Positions 6,443 through 12,350 of a stretch of DNA of 12,350 nucleotides are shown here, one piece after another. Below the pieces are notes generated by a model that saw only the letters and a program-made list of their open reading frames with translations, was not told the DNA's origin and searched no databases. Source of the DNA: an uncultured Corynebacterium sp. (GTDB taxonomy: Bacteria > Actinomycetota > Actinomycetes > Mycobacteriales > Mycobacteriaceae); assembly GCA_946222625.1 (NCBI GenBank), contig CAMILJ010000050.1, positions 1 to 12,350 on the forward strand, read 5' to 3'. Every line of letters starts with the position of its first letter. Position 1 is the first letter of the stretch. The position numbers and the translations under genes were made by a program.

Positions 6443-8293
6443 TTACTTGCGCTTGATGAGCGCGGAGGAGAAGTAGTCCTCGACCGCTGATGGATCATCG
6501 AGTGGGAGGACGGCACCGACGTACTGGTCCGGGCGGACGATGACGACGGCTCCATCGCGGGAAATCCCGCGGGCATCGAAGATGTCCTCAGTGCCGGGGA
6601 GCGCATTGAAGACATTCTCCCAATTCGGAACATTGAACTTGCCGTTGCGTGGGCGGAAGAGAAGAGGGGCGTCGAGAATCTCGTAGTCGTGGTGGTTGGT
6701 CTGCTGGTAGATAGCCTTCACGTCGAAGTAGGTATTCTCATCAGCTCCCTCAGGGGTGAACTTGGCCAGGATGGGTCCGGCCTTCTCGGCCCACTGGCTC
6801 AGCGTGGAGTCCTCGCCGGCCTTGGGGGCGTCGGCAAAGGCGTAGATGCGGTAGCGGCCGTCGGCAGTGTGCTGGTGGCCCAAGTGCTGGCGGTAGGCAT
6901 CGCAGCGGCGCAGAACCTCAAAGGACTTGAAGCGCTTGCCCACCGGGAAGCCGGAAGCCAGATCTTGGTGCTGGGTAGTACCCACAATCAGGTTCTCTTC
7001 GTACTGCGTCATCATGCCGGCGGCGAACTCTTCTGCGGCGACGTAGTACTTCTCCACCGCCTCCGGATCATCGAGCTCTTCCGTCGGGGTGGCCATAAGA
7101 GTGGACCATTCGCGGTCGAAGTTGATGAGGTTCTGGGCGGCTGGCTGACGTTCGCCATGGTAGGTGGTCAGGAGTTCCTTCGGCGCGCGGCCGTCGAGGA
7201 CGTGGCCCAGCTTCCAGCCAATGTTGAAGCCGTCTTGCATCGAAACGTTCATGCCCTGGCCAGCCTTGGCCGAGTGAGTATGGCAGGCGTCGCCGGTGAG
7301 GAAGACGCGCGGATCGTCGTCGTTATCGTCGAAGGCATCGACGAGGCGGTGGCCCACCTCGTAGACGGAATGCCACGCCACCATCTTGACGTCGACGAAG
7401 TAGGGGGCGTAGATCTCGTTAGCCTTCTCGATGATCTTCTCAATCGGCGTATTGCGGACCTTGTGGTTGTCATCTTCTGGCACCACGCCCAGGTCAACGT
7501 ACACGCGGCAAAGGTAGCCGCCCTCGCGCGGGATGTGGAGGATAGAACCGGCCTGGGAGTGGATGGCGCACTTGGTGCGCCAGTCCGGGAAGTCGGTGTC
7601 GACCACGACATCCATGACACCCCACGCGTGGTTAGCCTGGTCGCCCTTGAGCGAGCGGCCGATGGACTTGCGAACGCGGGACTTAGCGCCATCGCAGCCG
7701 ACGACGTACTTGGCGCGAACGTCGCGCGGGTTACCGTCGACGTCCTCGAGGTGCACCGTCACCGGGTACTCGCCCTCCCCTACCTCAAGGGAGACGAAGT
7801 TCCAGCCGTAGTCCGGCGTGATGCGGCCCGGGGCGCGGTGTGCATAGCGGGCGAAGTAGTCCAGCACGCGGGCCTGGTTGACAATGAGGTGGGGGAATTC
7901 AGAGATGCCCTGCTCGTCATCGATGGGGCGAGCGCCACGGATAATCTTGGACCGATCCTGCGGATCCGGGTTCCAGAAGGACATCTCCGTGATTTCATAG
8001 GCCTCTTCTGTGATTTCCTTGGCAAAGCCGAATGCCTGGAAGGTCTCTACGGAGCGGGACTGGATGCCGTCGGCCTGTCCGAGCTCGAGGCGGTGCGGGC
8101 GACGTTCAATGATGCGCGTATTGACGTTGGGAAACATTGCGAGCTGTGCCGCGGCGATCATGCCTGCGGGCCCGGAGCCCACAATGAGAACGTCCATTTC
8201 ATCTGGAAGCTCAGAAGCACGATCGACGCCGTACCCGGCGGGCTCGTGCACGCGGGGATCTTCCGAAACGTAGCCATTGTGGTGGAACTGCAC
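6443..8293 (-). CDS. FAD-dependent aromatic hydroxylase, 3-hydroxybenzoate 4-monooxygenase-like
   Basis: A 616-residue class A flavoprotein monooxygenase that should hydroxylate a phenolic acid next to its existing hydroxyl, using NAD(P)H and oxygen. The dinucleotide fold GSGPAG is at 39-44, the DG motif CDGAKSR at 200-206, and the GD motif in GDACHTHSAKAGQGMN at 334-349. A thioredoxin-like C-terminal domain ends with VVIVRPDQYVGAVLPLDD, as in phenol hydroxylases and MobA. The opening MQFHHNG and the LGQADGIQSR stretch (71-80) recall Comamonas MobA. I chose GTG at 8293 because AAGGAG lies 7 nt upstream and the protein then begins as MobA does. An ATG at 8371 would add 26 unlikely residues. 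The product would be protocatechuate if the substrate is 3-hydroxybenzoate, but the neighbouring HpaE-like gene leaves hydroxyphenylacetate possible. Confidence 0.88.
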   Translation of the reverse strand: MQFHHNGYVSEDPRVHEPAGYGVDRASELPDEMDVLIVGSGPAGMIAAAQLAMFPNVNTRIIERRPHRLELGQADGIQSRSVETFQAFGFAKEITEEAYEITEMSFWNPDPQDRSKIIRGARPIDDEQGISEFPHLIVNQARVLDYFARYAHRAPGRITPDYGWNFVSLEVGEGEYPVTVHLEDVDGNPRDVRAKYVVGCDGAKSRVRKSIGRSLKGDQANHAWGVMDVVVDTDFPDWRTKCAIHSQAGSILHIPREGGYLCRVYVDLGVVPEDDNHKVRNTPIEKIIEKANEIYAPYFVDVKMVAWHSVYEVGHRLVDAFDDNDDDPRVFLTGDACHTHSAKAGQGMNVSMQDGFNIGWKLGHVLDGRAPKELLTTYHGERQPAAQNLINFDREWSTLMATPTEELDDPEAVEKYYVAAEEFAAGMMTQYEENLIVGTTQHQDLASGFPVGKRFKSFEVLRRCDAYRQHLGHQHTADGRYRIYAFADAPKAGEDSTLSQWAEKAGPILAKFTPEGADENTYFDVKAIYQQTNHHDYEILDAPLLFRPRNGKFNVPNWENVFNALPGTEDIFDARGISRDGAVVIVRPDQYVGAVLPLDDPSAVEDYFSSALIKRK

Positions 8294-8515
8294 TGTGGAC
8301 TCCTTAGTCAGCGGTTGTAATGAACGAGAACGAAGGGGTGGTGGGGGTAGCCGCCACTCCCCTACTGCCATGTGAGCTTTGCTCTTGAGGGTGGTGACTC
8401 AGTTCAAGGCGTCTCTGAGATGTGAGCTGGGTCTTAGAAGAGAATCATATATGATATGTCCGCCTCGCACAATGGCCCTAGCGAAACTGGGAGGGCTCAT
8501 GTGGAGGGGCGTCGT
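8294..8515. other. Intergenic region between the symporter gene and the monooxygenase gene
   Basis: This 222-bp gap holds the candidate monooxygenase promoter and palindrome near 8444-8472. It also holds a direct repeat ATGTGAGCT at 8370-8378 and 8420-8428 (exactly 50 bp apart) and a weak GCCCT/AGGGC inverted repeat (8475-8479 and 8492-8496) without a T-tract. No gene is evident in it. Confidence 0.5.
8444..8472 (-). promoter_or_regulatory. Candidate promoter of the monooxygenase gene with overlapping palindrome
   Basis: On the minus strand TTGTGC (8472-8467), a 17-nt spacer and TATGAT (8449-8444) resemble -35 and -10 boxes. The -10 lies inside the perfect 12-bp palindrome ATCATATATGAT (8444-8455), a good position for a repressor. 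Transcription would start near 8437, leaving an unusually long leader of about 145 nt before the GTG start. Confidence 0.5.
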
Positions 8516-9880
8516 CTAGCGCGGGCTGAAGATGAAGTGTCCTCGGGATTGCTCGGCCTCGTGTTCCGCGCCGAGCGCGATTCCCTTGCGCTCACGCAGG
8601 ATGAAGGTGCAGATGAAGCCGACGATCGAAGCGGATACGAGGTAGCCCGACACCGCAAAAGTGGTACCAGTTGCCTCGACGAGCGCGGCGGCGATCATGG
8701 GGGCGAAGGCGCCGCCCAGGACCGAGCCGAGGGCATAGGTGATGGACACTCCCGTGGCGCGAATCGAGGCGGGGAAAAGCTCGGCGTACATCGCGGACTG
8801 CGCGCCGTAGGTCAGGCCTAGGCCCACGGTGAGGAAGAGGAGTGCGCCGTAGAGGAGACCGAGGCTTCCGGTATTGACCAGCGGGAAGAGGGCGGCAGCG
8901 CCGATGCCCTGCAAGATGAATCCCAGGAGGTAGGTGTTTCGGCGGCCGATGTAATCCGAAATGAAGCCGGCGAACAATGTAGTCAAGGCCCACGAGAAGG
9001 CGGACACGGTCACGGCGTTGAGGACATCACCGCGGTCGAGTGCGACGGGGCCCTCGGGGTCGGTGGCGTAGCGCTGGATGTAGCCGCCCGTAGTCATGTA
9101 TCCGACGGTGCCGTTACCTGCGAAGACGAGCGCGGCGACTAGGACGAGCGGGGTGAACTTCTTAAACAGCGTGCCGATGGGGTTGGTGGCTTCTTCCTCT
9201 TCGCGTTCCGCAATCTCCGCGAACACTGGGGACTCGTCGACGCCCATGCGGATGAGGTAGCCCACGAGAACGAGGACGAAGGACAGGAGGAAGGGAACGC
9301 GCCAGCCCCAGTCCATGAAGGCGTCGCCAGGCGCGATGGTGTTCATGATGGACAGCACGCCGGAGGAGAGCAGCAGGCCGGCGGGCACGCCGATCTGGGG
9401 GCCTGCGCCGTAGAGGCCGCGCTTGTCAGTCGGGGCGTGTTCCACCGCCATGAGCACCGCGGAGCCCCATTCGCCACCAGCAGAGATGCCCTGGATGATG
9501 CGCAAGGTGATGAGGAGAATCGGCGCCCAGATGCCGGCGGTTTCATAGGTTGGCAGAACGCCGATCAGGGTGGTCGCGCCGCCCATGGCGATGAGCGTGA
9601 CCATGAGGACCACGCGGCGTCCGAAGCGGTCGGCGAAGTGCCCTGCTAGGAACGCGCCAACTGGGCGGAACAGGAAGGACAAGCCAACGGTCAGGAAGGA
9701 GATGATGGTGGCCAGGCCACCTTCGAGCGGACCGAACATGAGGTGGTTGAACACGAGTCCGGCCACCGCTGCATAGAGGAAGTAGTCGTACCACTCGATG
9801 GCGGTACCGATGGTCGTCGCGGCGACGACGCGGCGGCGTTCGGCCGTTGAAATTGTCGGCGTGACAGTTGCGTGCGACAT
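8516..9880 (-). CDS. MFS metabolite:H+ symporter (MHS family), probable aromatic-acid importer
   Basis: A 454-residue twelve-helix major facilitator. The N-terminal GTAIEWYDYFLYA (25-37) is the signature of the metabolite:H+ symporter group (ShiA, KgtP, ProP). The loop 2-3 motif GHFADRFGRR and the helix 5 region GEWGSAVLMAVEHAP follow. The ATG at 9880 is chosen over an in-frame start 20 codons upstream because AAAGGAA lies 7 nt before it and the conserved region starts soon after. It is divergent from the FAH-RraA gene and reads toward the monooxygenase gene, so it probably imports the aromatic acid that the cluster degrades. MHS members also carry dicarboxylates, betaines and shikimate, so the substrate is inferred from context. 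Confidence 0.88.
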   Translation of the reverse strand: MSHATVTPTISTAERRRVVAATTIGTAIEWYDYFLYAAVAGLVFNHLMFGPLEGGLATIISFLTVGLSFLFRPVGAFLAGHFADRFGRRVVLMVTLIAMGGATTLIGVLPTYETAGIWAPILLITLRIIQGISAGGEWGSAVLMAVEHAPTDKRGLYGAGPQIGVPAGLLLSSGVLSIMNTIAPGDAFMDWGWRVPFLLSFVLVLVGYLIRMGVDESPVFAEIAEREEEEATNPIGTLFKKFTPLVLVAALVFAGNGTVGYMTTGGYIQRYATDPEGPVALDRGDVLNAVTVSAFSWALTTLFAGFISDYIGRRNTYLLGFILQGIGAAALFPLVNTGSLGLLYGALLFLTVGLGLTYGAQSAMYAELFPASIRATGVSITYALGSVLGGAFAPMIAAALVEATGTTFAVSGYLVSASIVGFICTFILRERKGIALGAEHEAEQSRGHFIFSPR

Positions 9881-10004
9881 AGTGAGATTCCTTTCGGCAT
9901 GGGGTGTGCCATATACGGAAAAGCGTGTGAGTTGAACCACTTGCGGTGGTGCTAGGGATAATATACGATCTGGGCAAGGATTTGTTCACAATTAAGGATT
10001 CTTC
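9881..10004. promoter_or_regulatory. Divergent promoter region, symporter gene versus catabolic operon
   Basis: This 124-bp region must drive both directions. For the plus strand, TTGAAC (9932-9937) and GATAAT (9957-9962) with a 19-nt spacer are candidate boxes, and AAGGA precedes the ATG at 10005. For the minus strand, TATATG (9915-9910) is a possible -10. Both -10 areas share the heptamer ATATACG (9911-9917 and 9961-9967). The second sits in ATAATATACGAT (9958-9969), 10/12 identical to the palindrome before the monooxygenase gene. A cAMP-type half-site pair TGTGA-N6-CCACT (9926-9941) is a weak GlxR candidate. Confidence 0.5.
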
Positions 10005-11480
10005 ATGGCTGTACCTGAGTTCTTGCCGGTTAAACCGGGCAAAATGATCGCTGTCCATGTGGCCTTTGAGTCCCGCGCGGCACAGCGCGGTCGCTGGCCC
10101 AAGACCCCGAGTTACTTCCTCAAGGCGACGAGCACGCTGGCTGAGTCGGACGGGATTGTCGAGCGCCCCGAAGGAACCGAGCTGCTGGCCTTCGAAGGCG
10201 AAATCGCACTCATCATCGGCACTCCGGCCCGCAACGTATCCCTCGAGGATGCGTGGAAGCACGTTGCCTACGTGACCGCCTCGAACGACATTGGCCTGTA
10301 TGACTACAAGGTCCAGGACAAGGGCTCCAACACCCGTTCCAAGTCGCGCGATGGGTACACCCCCATTGGGCCGGAGCTTATCGACGCCCAGGGGATCGAC
10401 CCCAAGGGCCTTCGCCTTCGCACGTGGGTCAACGGAGAGGTTGTCCAGGAGGGAACTTCTTCCGACGAGGATCTCATCTTCCCTCTCGCGCAGTTTGTTG
10501 CCGACCTTTCCCAGCACATGACCCTGGAGACCGGTGACATCATCCTCACAGGTACCCCGGCCGGCTCCTCTGTCATTGAGCCGGGTGACGTCGTGGAGGT
10601 CGAGGTTGACGTGCCAGGGGGCGTGAGCTCCGGCAGGCTGAAGACCACCGTAAAGGAGGTCCCCGCCTCTTTCGATCCGCAGCTGGGCAATTTGCCCTAC
10701 GTTGACGATAAGCAGCGCGAGGATGCCTACGGCGACCGCGAATCTGCCGGACTTCCCCCCAAGGATGAGGGTGGCCTAGACCCAGAGCTCAAGGCGGCTC
10801 TGGAGAAGGCCCCGACCGCCGGCCTGTCTGCCCAGCTGCGCAAGCGCGGCATCAACCAGTCCGTGATCGAAGGCGTGTACCCGCAAGCAAAGGGAACCAA
10901 GATGGTGGGCGTTGCCCGCACCCTGCGCTTCGTGGCTGGCCGTGAGGATTTGTTCAAGTCCCATGGCGGTGGCCTCAACGAGCAGAAGAAGGTCTTCGAC
11001 ACGGTCAAGGAGGGCGAGGTCATCGTCATCGAGGCCCGCCAGGAATCCGGGTCCGGAACGCTCGGTGACATTTTGGCGCTGCGCGCTAAGGTGCGCGGTG
11101 CTGCCGGCGTTGTCACCGATGGTGGCGTGCGTGACTACGAGGCTGTGAAGGAGATTGGCCTTCCCGTCTTCACCCAGGGCGCGCACCCTTGCGTTCTCGG
11201 ACGTAAGCATGTCCCGTGGGATAGCGACATCGCCGTTTCCTGTGGCAACGCCACCGTCCTGCCGGGTGACATCATCGTTGGTGACGACGATGGCGTCGTG
11301 GTGATCCCCCGCGGCATCGCTGCCGAAGTCGCCGAGGCCGCCCTGGCCAAGGAGCACGAGGATGAGTGGGTTGCCTCCCAGGTGGAGACGGGCGCCAGCT
11401 TGGATGGACTTTTCCCGCCGACCGGGGCGAACAAAGAAGCCTACATCGCCTTCCGTGATGGAAAGGCGGGTGGTCAATGA
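10005..11480 (+). CDS. Fumarylacetoacetate-hydrolase / RraA-aldolase fusion enzyme
   Basis: A 491-residue two-domain catabolic protein. Residues about 11-220 form a fumarylacetoacetate hydrolase (FAH) domain, with metal-ligand candidates Glu64, Glu66 and Asp95 (FEGEIAL, SNDIGLYD), TPIGPE near 119-124 and GDIILTGTPAGS at 177-188. FAH-superfamily members act as isomerases, decarboxylases or hydrolases late in ring-cleavage pathways. A charged linker (about 221-270) leads to an RraA-type domain (about 272-480) that keeps the D-X20-R-D pattern of 4-hydroxy-4-methyl-2-oxoglutarate aldolases (Asp355, Arg376, Asp377). Both active sites therefore look intact. It heads an operon with the GntR gene, which overlaps by 4 bp. 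I recall similar FAH-RraA proteins beside HpaE in other Actinobacteria. The exact reactions are not known to me. Confidence 0.87.
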   Translation: MAVPEFLPVKPGKMIAVHVAFESRAAQRGRWPKTPSYFLKATSTLAESDGIVERPEGTELLAFEGEIALIIGTPARNVSLEDAWKHVAYVTASNDIGLYDYKVQDKGSNTRSKSRDGYTPIGPELIDAQGIDPKGLRLRTWVNGEVVQEGTSSDEDLIFPLAQFVADLSQHMTLETGDIILTGTPAGSSVIEPGDVVEVEVDVPGGVSSGRLKTTVKEVPASFDPQLGNLPYVDDKQREDAYGDRESAGLPPKDEGGLDPELKAALEKAPTAGLSAQLRKRGINQSVIEGVYPQAKGTKMVGVARTLRFVAGREDLFKSHGGGLNEQKKVFDTVKEGEVIVIEARQESGSGTLGDILALRAKVRGAAGVVTDGGVRDYEAVKEIGLPVFTQGAHPCVLGRKHVPWDSDIAVSCGNATVLPGDIIVGDDDGVVVIPRGIAAEVAEAALAKEHEDEWVASQVETGASLDGLFPPTGANKEAYIAFRDGKAGGQ

Positions 11481-12139
11481 CGGAACCCGTACTAACAGCT
11501 GGGGAAAGTAAGTCTCAACAGGCCTATAACTGGATAAGTGAAAAGATTCGTACTCGCGAGTATGAACCCGGCTACCGCCTCGTGTTGGCAGCAATCGCGG
11601 ATGAATTGGGCATCAGCGTGGTCCCCGTCCGCGAAGCCATTCGCCAATTGGAAGCGGAAGGAATGGTCACCTACGAACGCAACGTCGGTGCCAGCGTGAC
11701 CACCTACAATCGCGAGGCCTATTACGAATCCATGGACATCGTGGCCACGCTGGAAGCAAATGCCACGGCGCAATCCGCTCCGCATCTTGGCCCAAAGGAT
11801 ATTGCCCGAGCGCGGGAGATTAACCAGCGCATGCGGGAGCTTGATGTCCATCACGATCCAGACGTATTTACCCAGCTCAACAAAGAATTTCATAGCGTTC
11901 TCTTTTCCAAGTGCCCGAACGAGAGGCTGAAGAACTTGGTGGTGGACCAATGGAAGCAATTGGAATACCACCGCGTCTCCACCTTTCGGTACGTGCCCGA
12001 GCGAGCCCAAGAGTCCACGCGCGAACACGAGCAATTGCTCAGCCTCATCGAGGCTGGCGCGGAACCCACCTACATAGAAAAGGTGGCCAGGCAACACAGA
12101 CTGACCACCCTCAGCACCTATCGCAAGAAAAACAACTAA
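11477..12139 (+). CDS. GntR-family transcriptional regulator, FCD type
   Basis: A 220-residue regulator with an N-terminal winged helix (about 12-75). The recognition region LAAIADELGISVVPVREAIRQLEAEGMV (37-64) is typical of GntR proteins. The all-helical FCD effector domain (about 82-215) shows the family metal-site histidines in NKEFHSVLF (His139), REHEQLLSLIEAG (His184) and ARQHRLT (His207). FCD regulators usually repress catabolic operons until an organic-acid intermediate binds. The gene starts in an ATGA overlap with the fusion-enzyme gene, so it is co-transcribed and probably autoregulated. The AT-rich near-palindromes near 8444, 9911 and 9958 are candidate operators. Confidence 0.9.
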   Translation: MTEPVLTAGESKSQQAYNWISEKIRTREYEPGYRLVLAAIADELGISVVPVREAIRQLEAEGMVTYERNVGASVTTYNREAYYESMDIVATLEANATAQSAPHLGPKDIARAREINQRMRELDVHHDPDVFTQLNKEFHSVLFSKCPNERLKNLVVDQWKQLEYHRVSTFRYVPERAQESTREHEQLLSLIEAGAEPTYIEKVARQHRLTTLSTYRKKNN

Positions 12140-12143
12140 GGAG
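12138..12143 (+). promoter_or_regulatory. Ribosome-binding site of the aldehyde dehydrogenase gene
   Basis: AAGGAG overlaps the TAA stop of the regulator gene and lies 12 nt before the ATG at 12156. The spacing is slightly long, but no other start in frame fits better. Confidence 0.65.
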
Positions 12144-12155
12144 TGTAAACCACCC

Positions 12156-12350
12156 ATGGCTACGAACAACGATGCAGCTAAGCCCACCGATCTCCCCGAG
12201 AAGATTCTTCACTACATCAACGGCGAGTTTGTCCCGTCGGTAGACGGCGATGAATTCGAGGTCCTGGATCCGGTCACTAACAAGCCCTACATCAAGGCTG
12301 CTTCCGGCAAGCCGGAAGACATCGAGAAGGCGGTGGCCGCAGCCAAGGCT
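12156..12350 (+). CDS. Aldehyde dehydrogenase, N-terminal part, HpaE-like (cut by window edge)
   Basis: Sixty-five codons are visible and the frame is open to the window end. HYINGEFVPSVDG (19-31), FEVLDPVTN (34-42) and the helix DIEKAVAAAKA (55-65) are the usual N-terminal features of NAD(P)-dependent aldehyde dehydrogenases. The wording is closest, from memory, to 5-carboxymethyl-2-hydroxymuconate semialdehyde dehydrogenase (HpaE) of Actinobacteria. The catalytic Cys and Glu lie outside the window. It follows the regulator gene by 16 nt in the same operon. A 2-hydroxymuconate semialdehyde dehydrogenase is an alternative. Membership of the superfamily is firm and the substrate is not. Confidence 0.85.
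   Translation, partial: MATNNDAAKPTDLPEKILHYINGEFVPSVDGDEFEVLDPVTNKPYIKAASGKPEDIEKAVAAAKA

Noticed and set aside
6689..8320. Plus-strand open frame of 543 codons opposite the monooxygenase gene
   Set aside because: It is entirely antisense to a gene with clear flavoprotein motifs. Its Val/Asp/Gly/Ala-rich composition, without recognisable domains, is what GC-rich antisense frames give.
8294..8371. N-terminal extension of the monooxygenase to an ATG at 8371
   Set aside because: The added 26 residues are Pro/Arg-rich and unlike the family, and there is no ribosome-binding site there. The GTG at 8293 has AAGGAG and gives the expected MQFH-type start.
9881..9940. Upstream start of the symporter gene at 9940
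   Set aside because: The extra 20 residues would run through the promoter region. The ATG at 9880 has a good ribosome-binding site.
9543..10517. Minus-strand open frame of 324 codons spanning the divergent promoter region
   Set aside because: It crosses from the antisense of the FAH domain through the promoter region into an alternate frame of the symporter gene. It has no domain and conflicts with two well-supported genes.
10776..11594. Minus-strand open frame of 272 codons
   Set aside because: Antisense of the RraA domain and of the regulator start; no recognisable protein features.

Overview
The window looks like a chromosomal segment of a Corynebacterium or a close relative. TrpE, the trpE-trpG-trpD-trpC gene order, the trp leader with three consecutive Trp codons and the beginning of TrpC all resemble what I recall of C. 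glutamicum. The DNA is GC-rich and tightly packed, with several 4-bp ATGA or GTGA overlaps between genes. A near-perfect ParB-binding parS site lies in the middle, which would suit an origin-proximal location. This assignment comes from recall and not from a database search.

Left part (1-3343, minus strand): the 5' half of the tryptophan biosynthesis operon, read right to left. It has a 12-codon leader peptide gene (trpL) with a three-hairpin attenuator, then trpE, trpG, trpD and the first 11 codons of trpC. The genes overlap or abut and are probably translationally coupled.

Centre-left (3344-6252): a roughly 280-bp divergent promoter region separates trpL from a plus-strand three-gene ABC importer. 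It encodes a lipoprotein substrate-binding protein of the PF04392 type, a LivH-like permease and an ATPase. These families match the proposed tryptophan importer TrpXYZ of Firmicutes, and the position next to the trp operon makes tryptophan the best guess for the substrate. A 9-bp inverted repeat encloses the ribosome-binding site and start codon of the binding-protein gene. The 190-bp gap after the ATPase (6253-6442) holds the parS site, a hairpin that may end the importer operon and a terminator for the converging gene.

Right part (6443-12350): an aromatic-acid catabolic cluster. On the minus strand are a flavoprotein aromatic hydroxylase resembling 3-hydroxybenzoate 4-monooxygenase (MobA) and a metabolite:H+ symporter of the MFS. 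Divergently, on the plus strand, lie a fumarylacetoacetate-hydrolase/RraA-aldolase fusion, a GntR-FCD regulator and the start of an aldehyde dehydrogenase resembling HpaE. A plausible scheme is uptake of a hydroxylated aromatic acid, ring hydroxylation to a catechol, extradiol cleavage by a dioxygenase outside the window, oxidation of the semialdehyde, and isomerisation/decarboxylation plus aldol cleavage by the fusion protein. Three related AT-rich near-palindromes overlap the putative -10 regions of the three promoters in this cluster and are candidate operators for the GntR protein.

I see no mobile element, tRNA, rRNA or CRISPR. Most of the content is recognisable metabolism. The least ordinary items are the parS site, the start-codon hairpin, the FAH-RraA fusion and the shared operator candidates.
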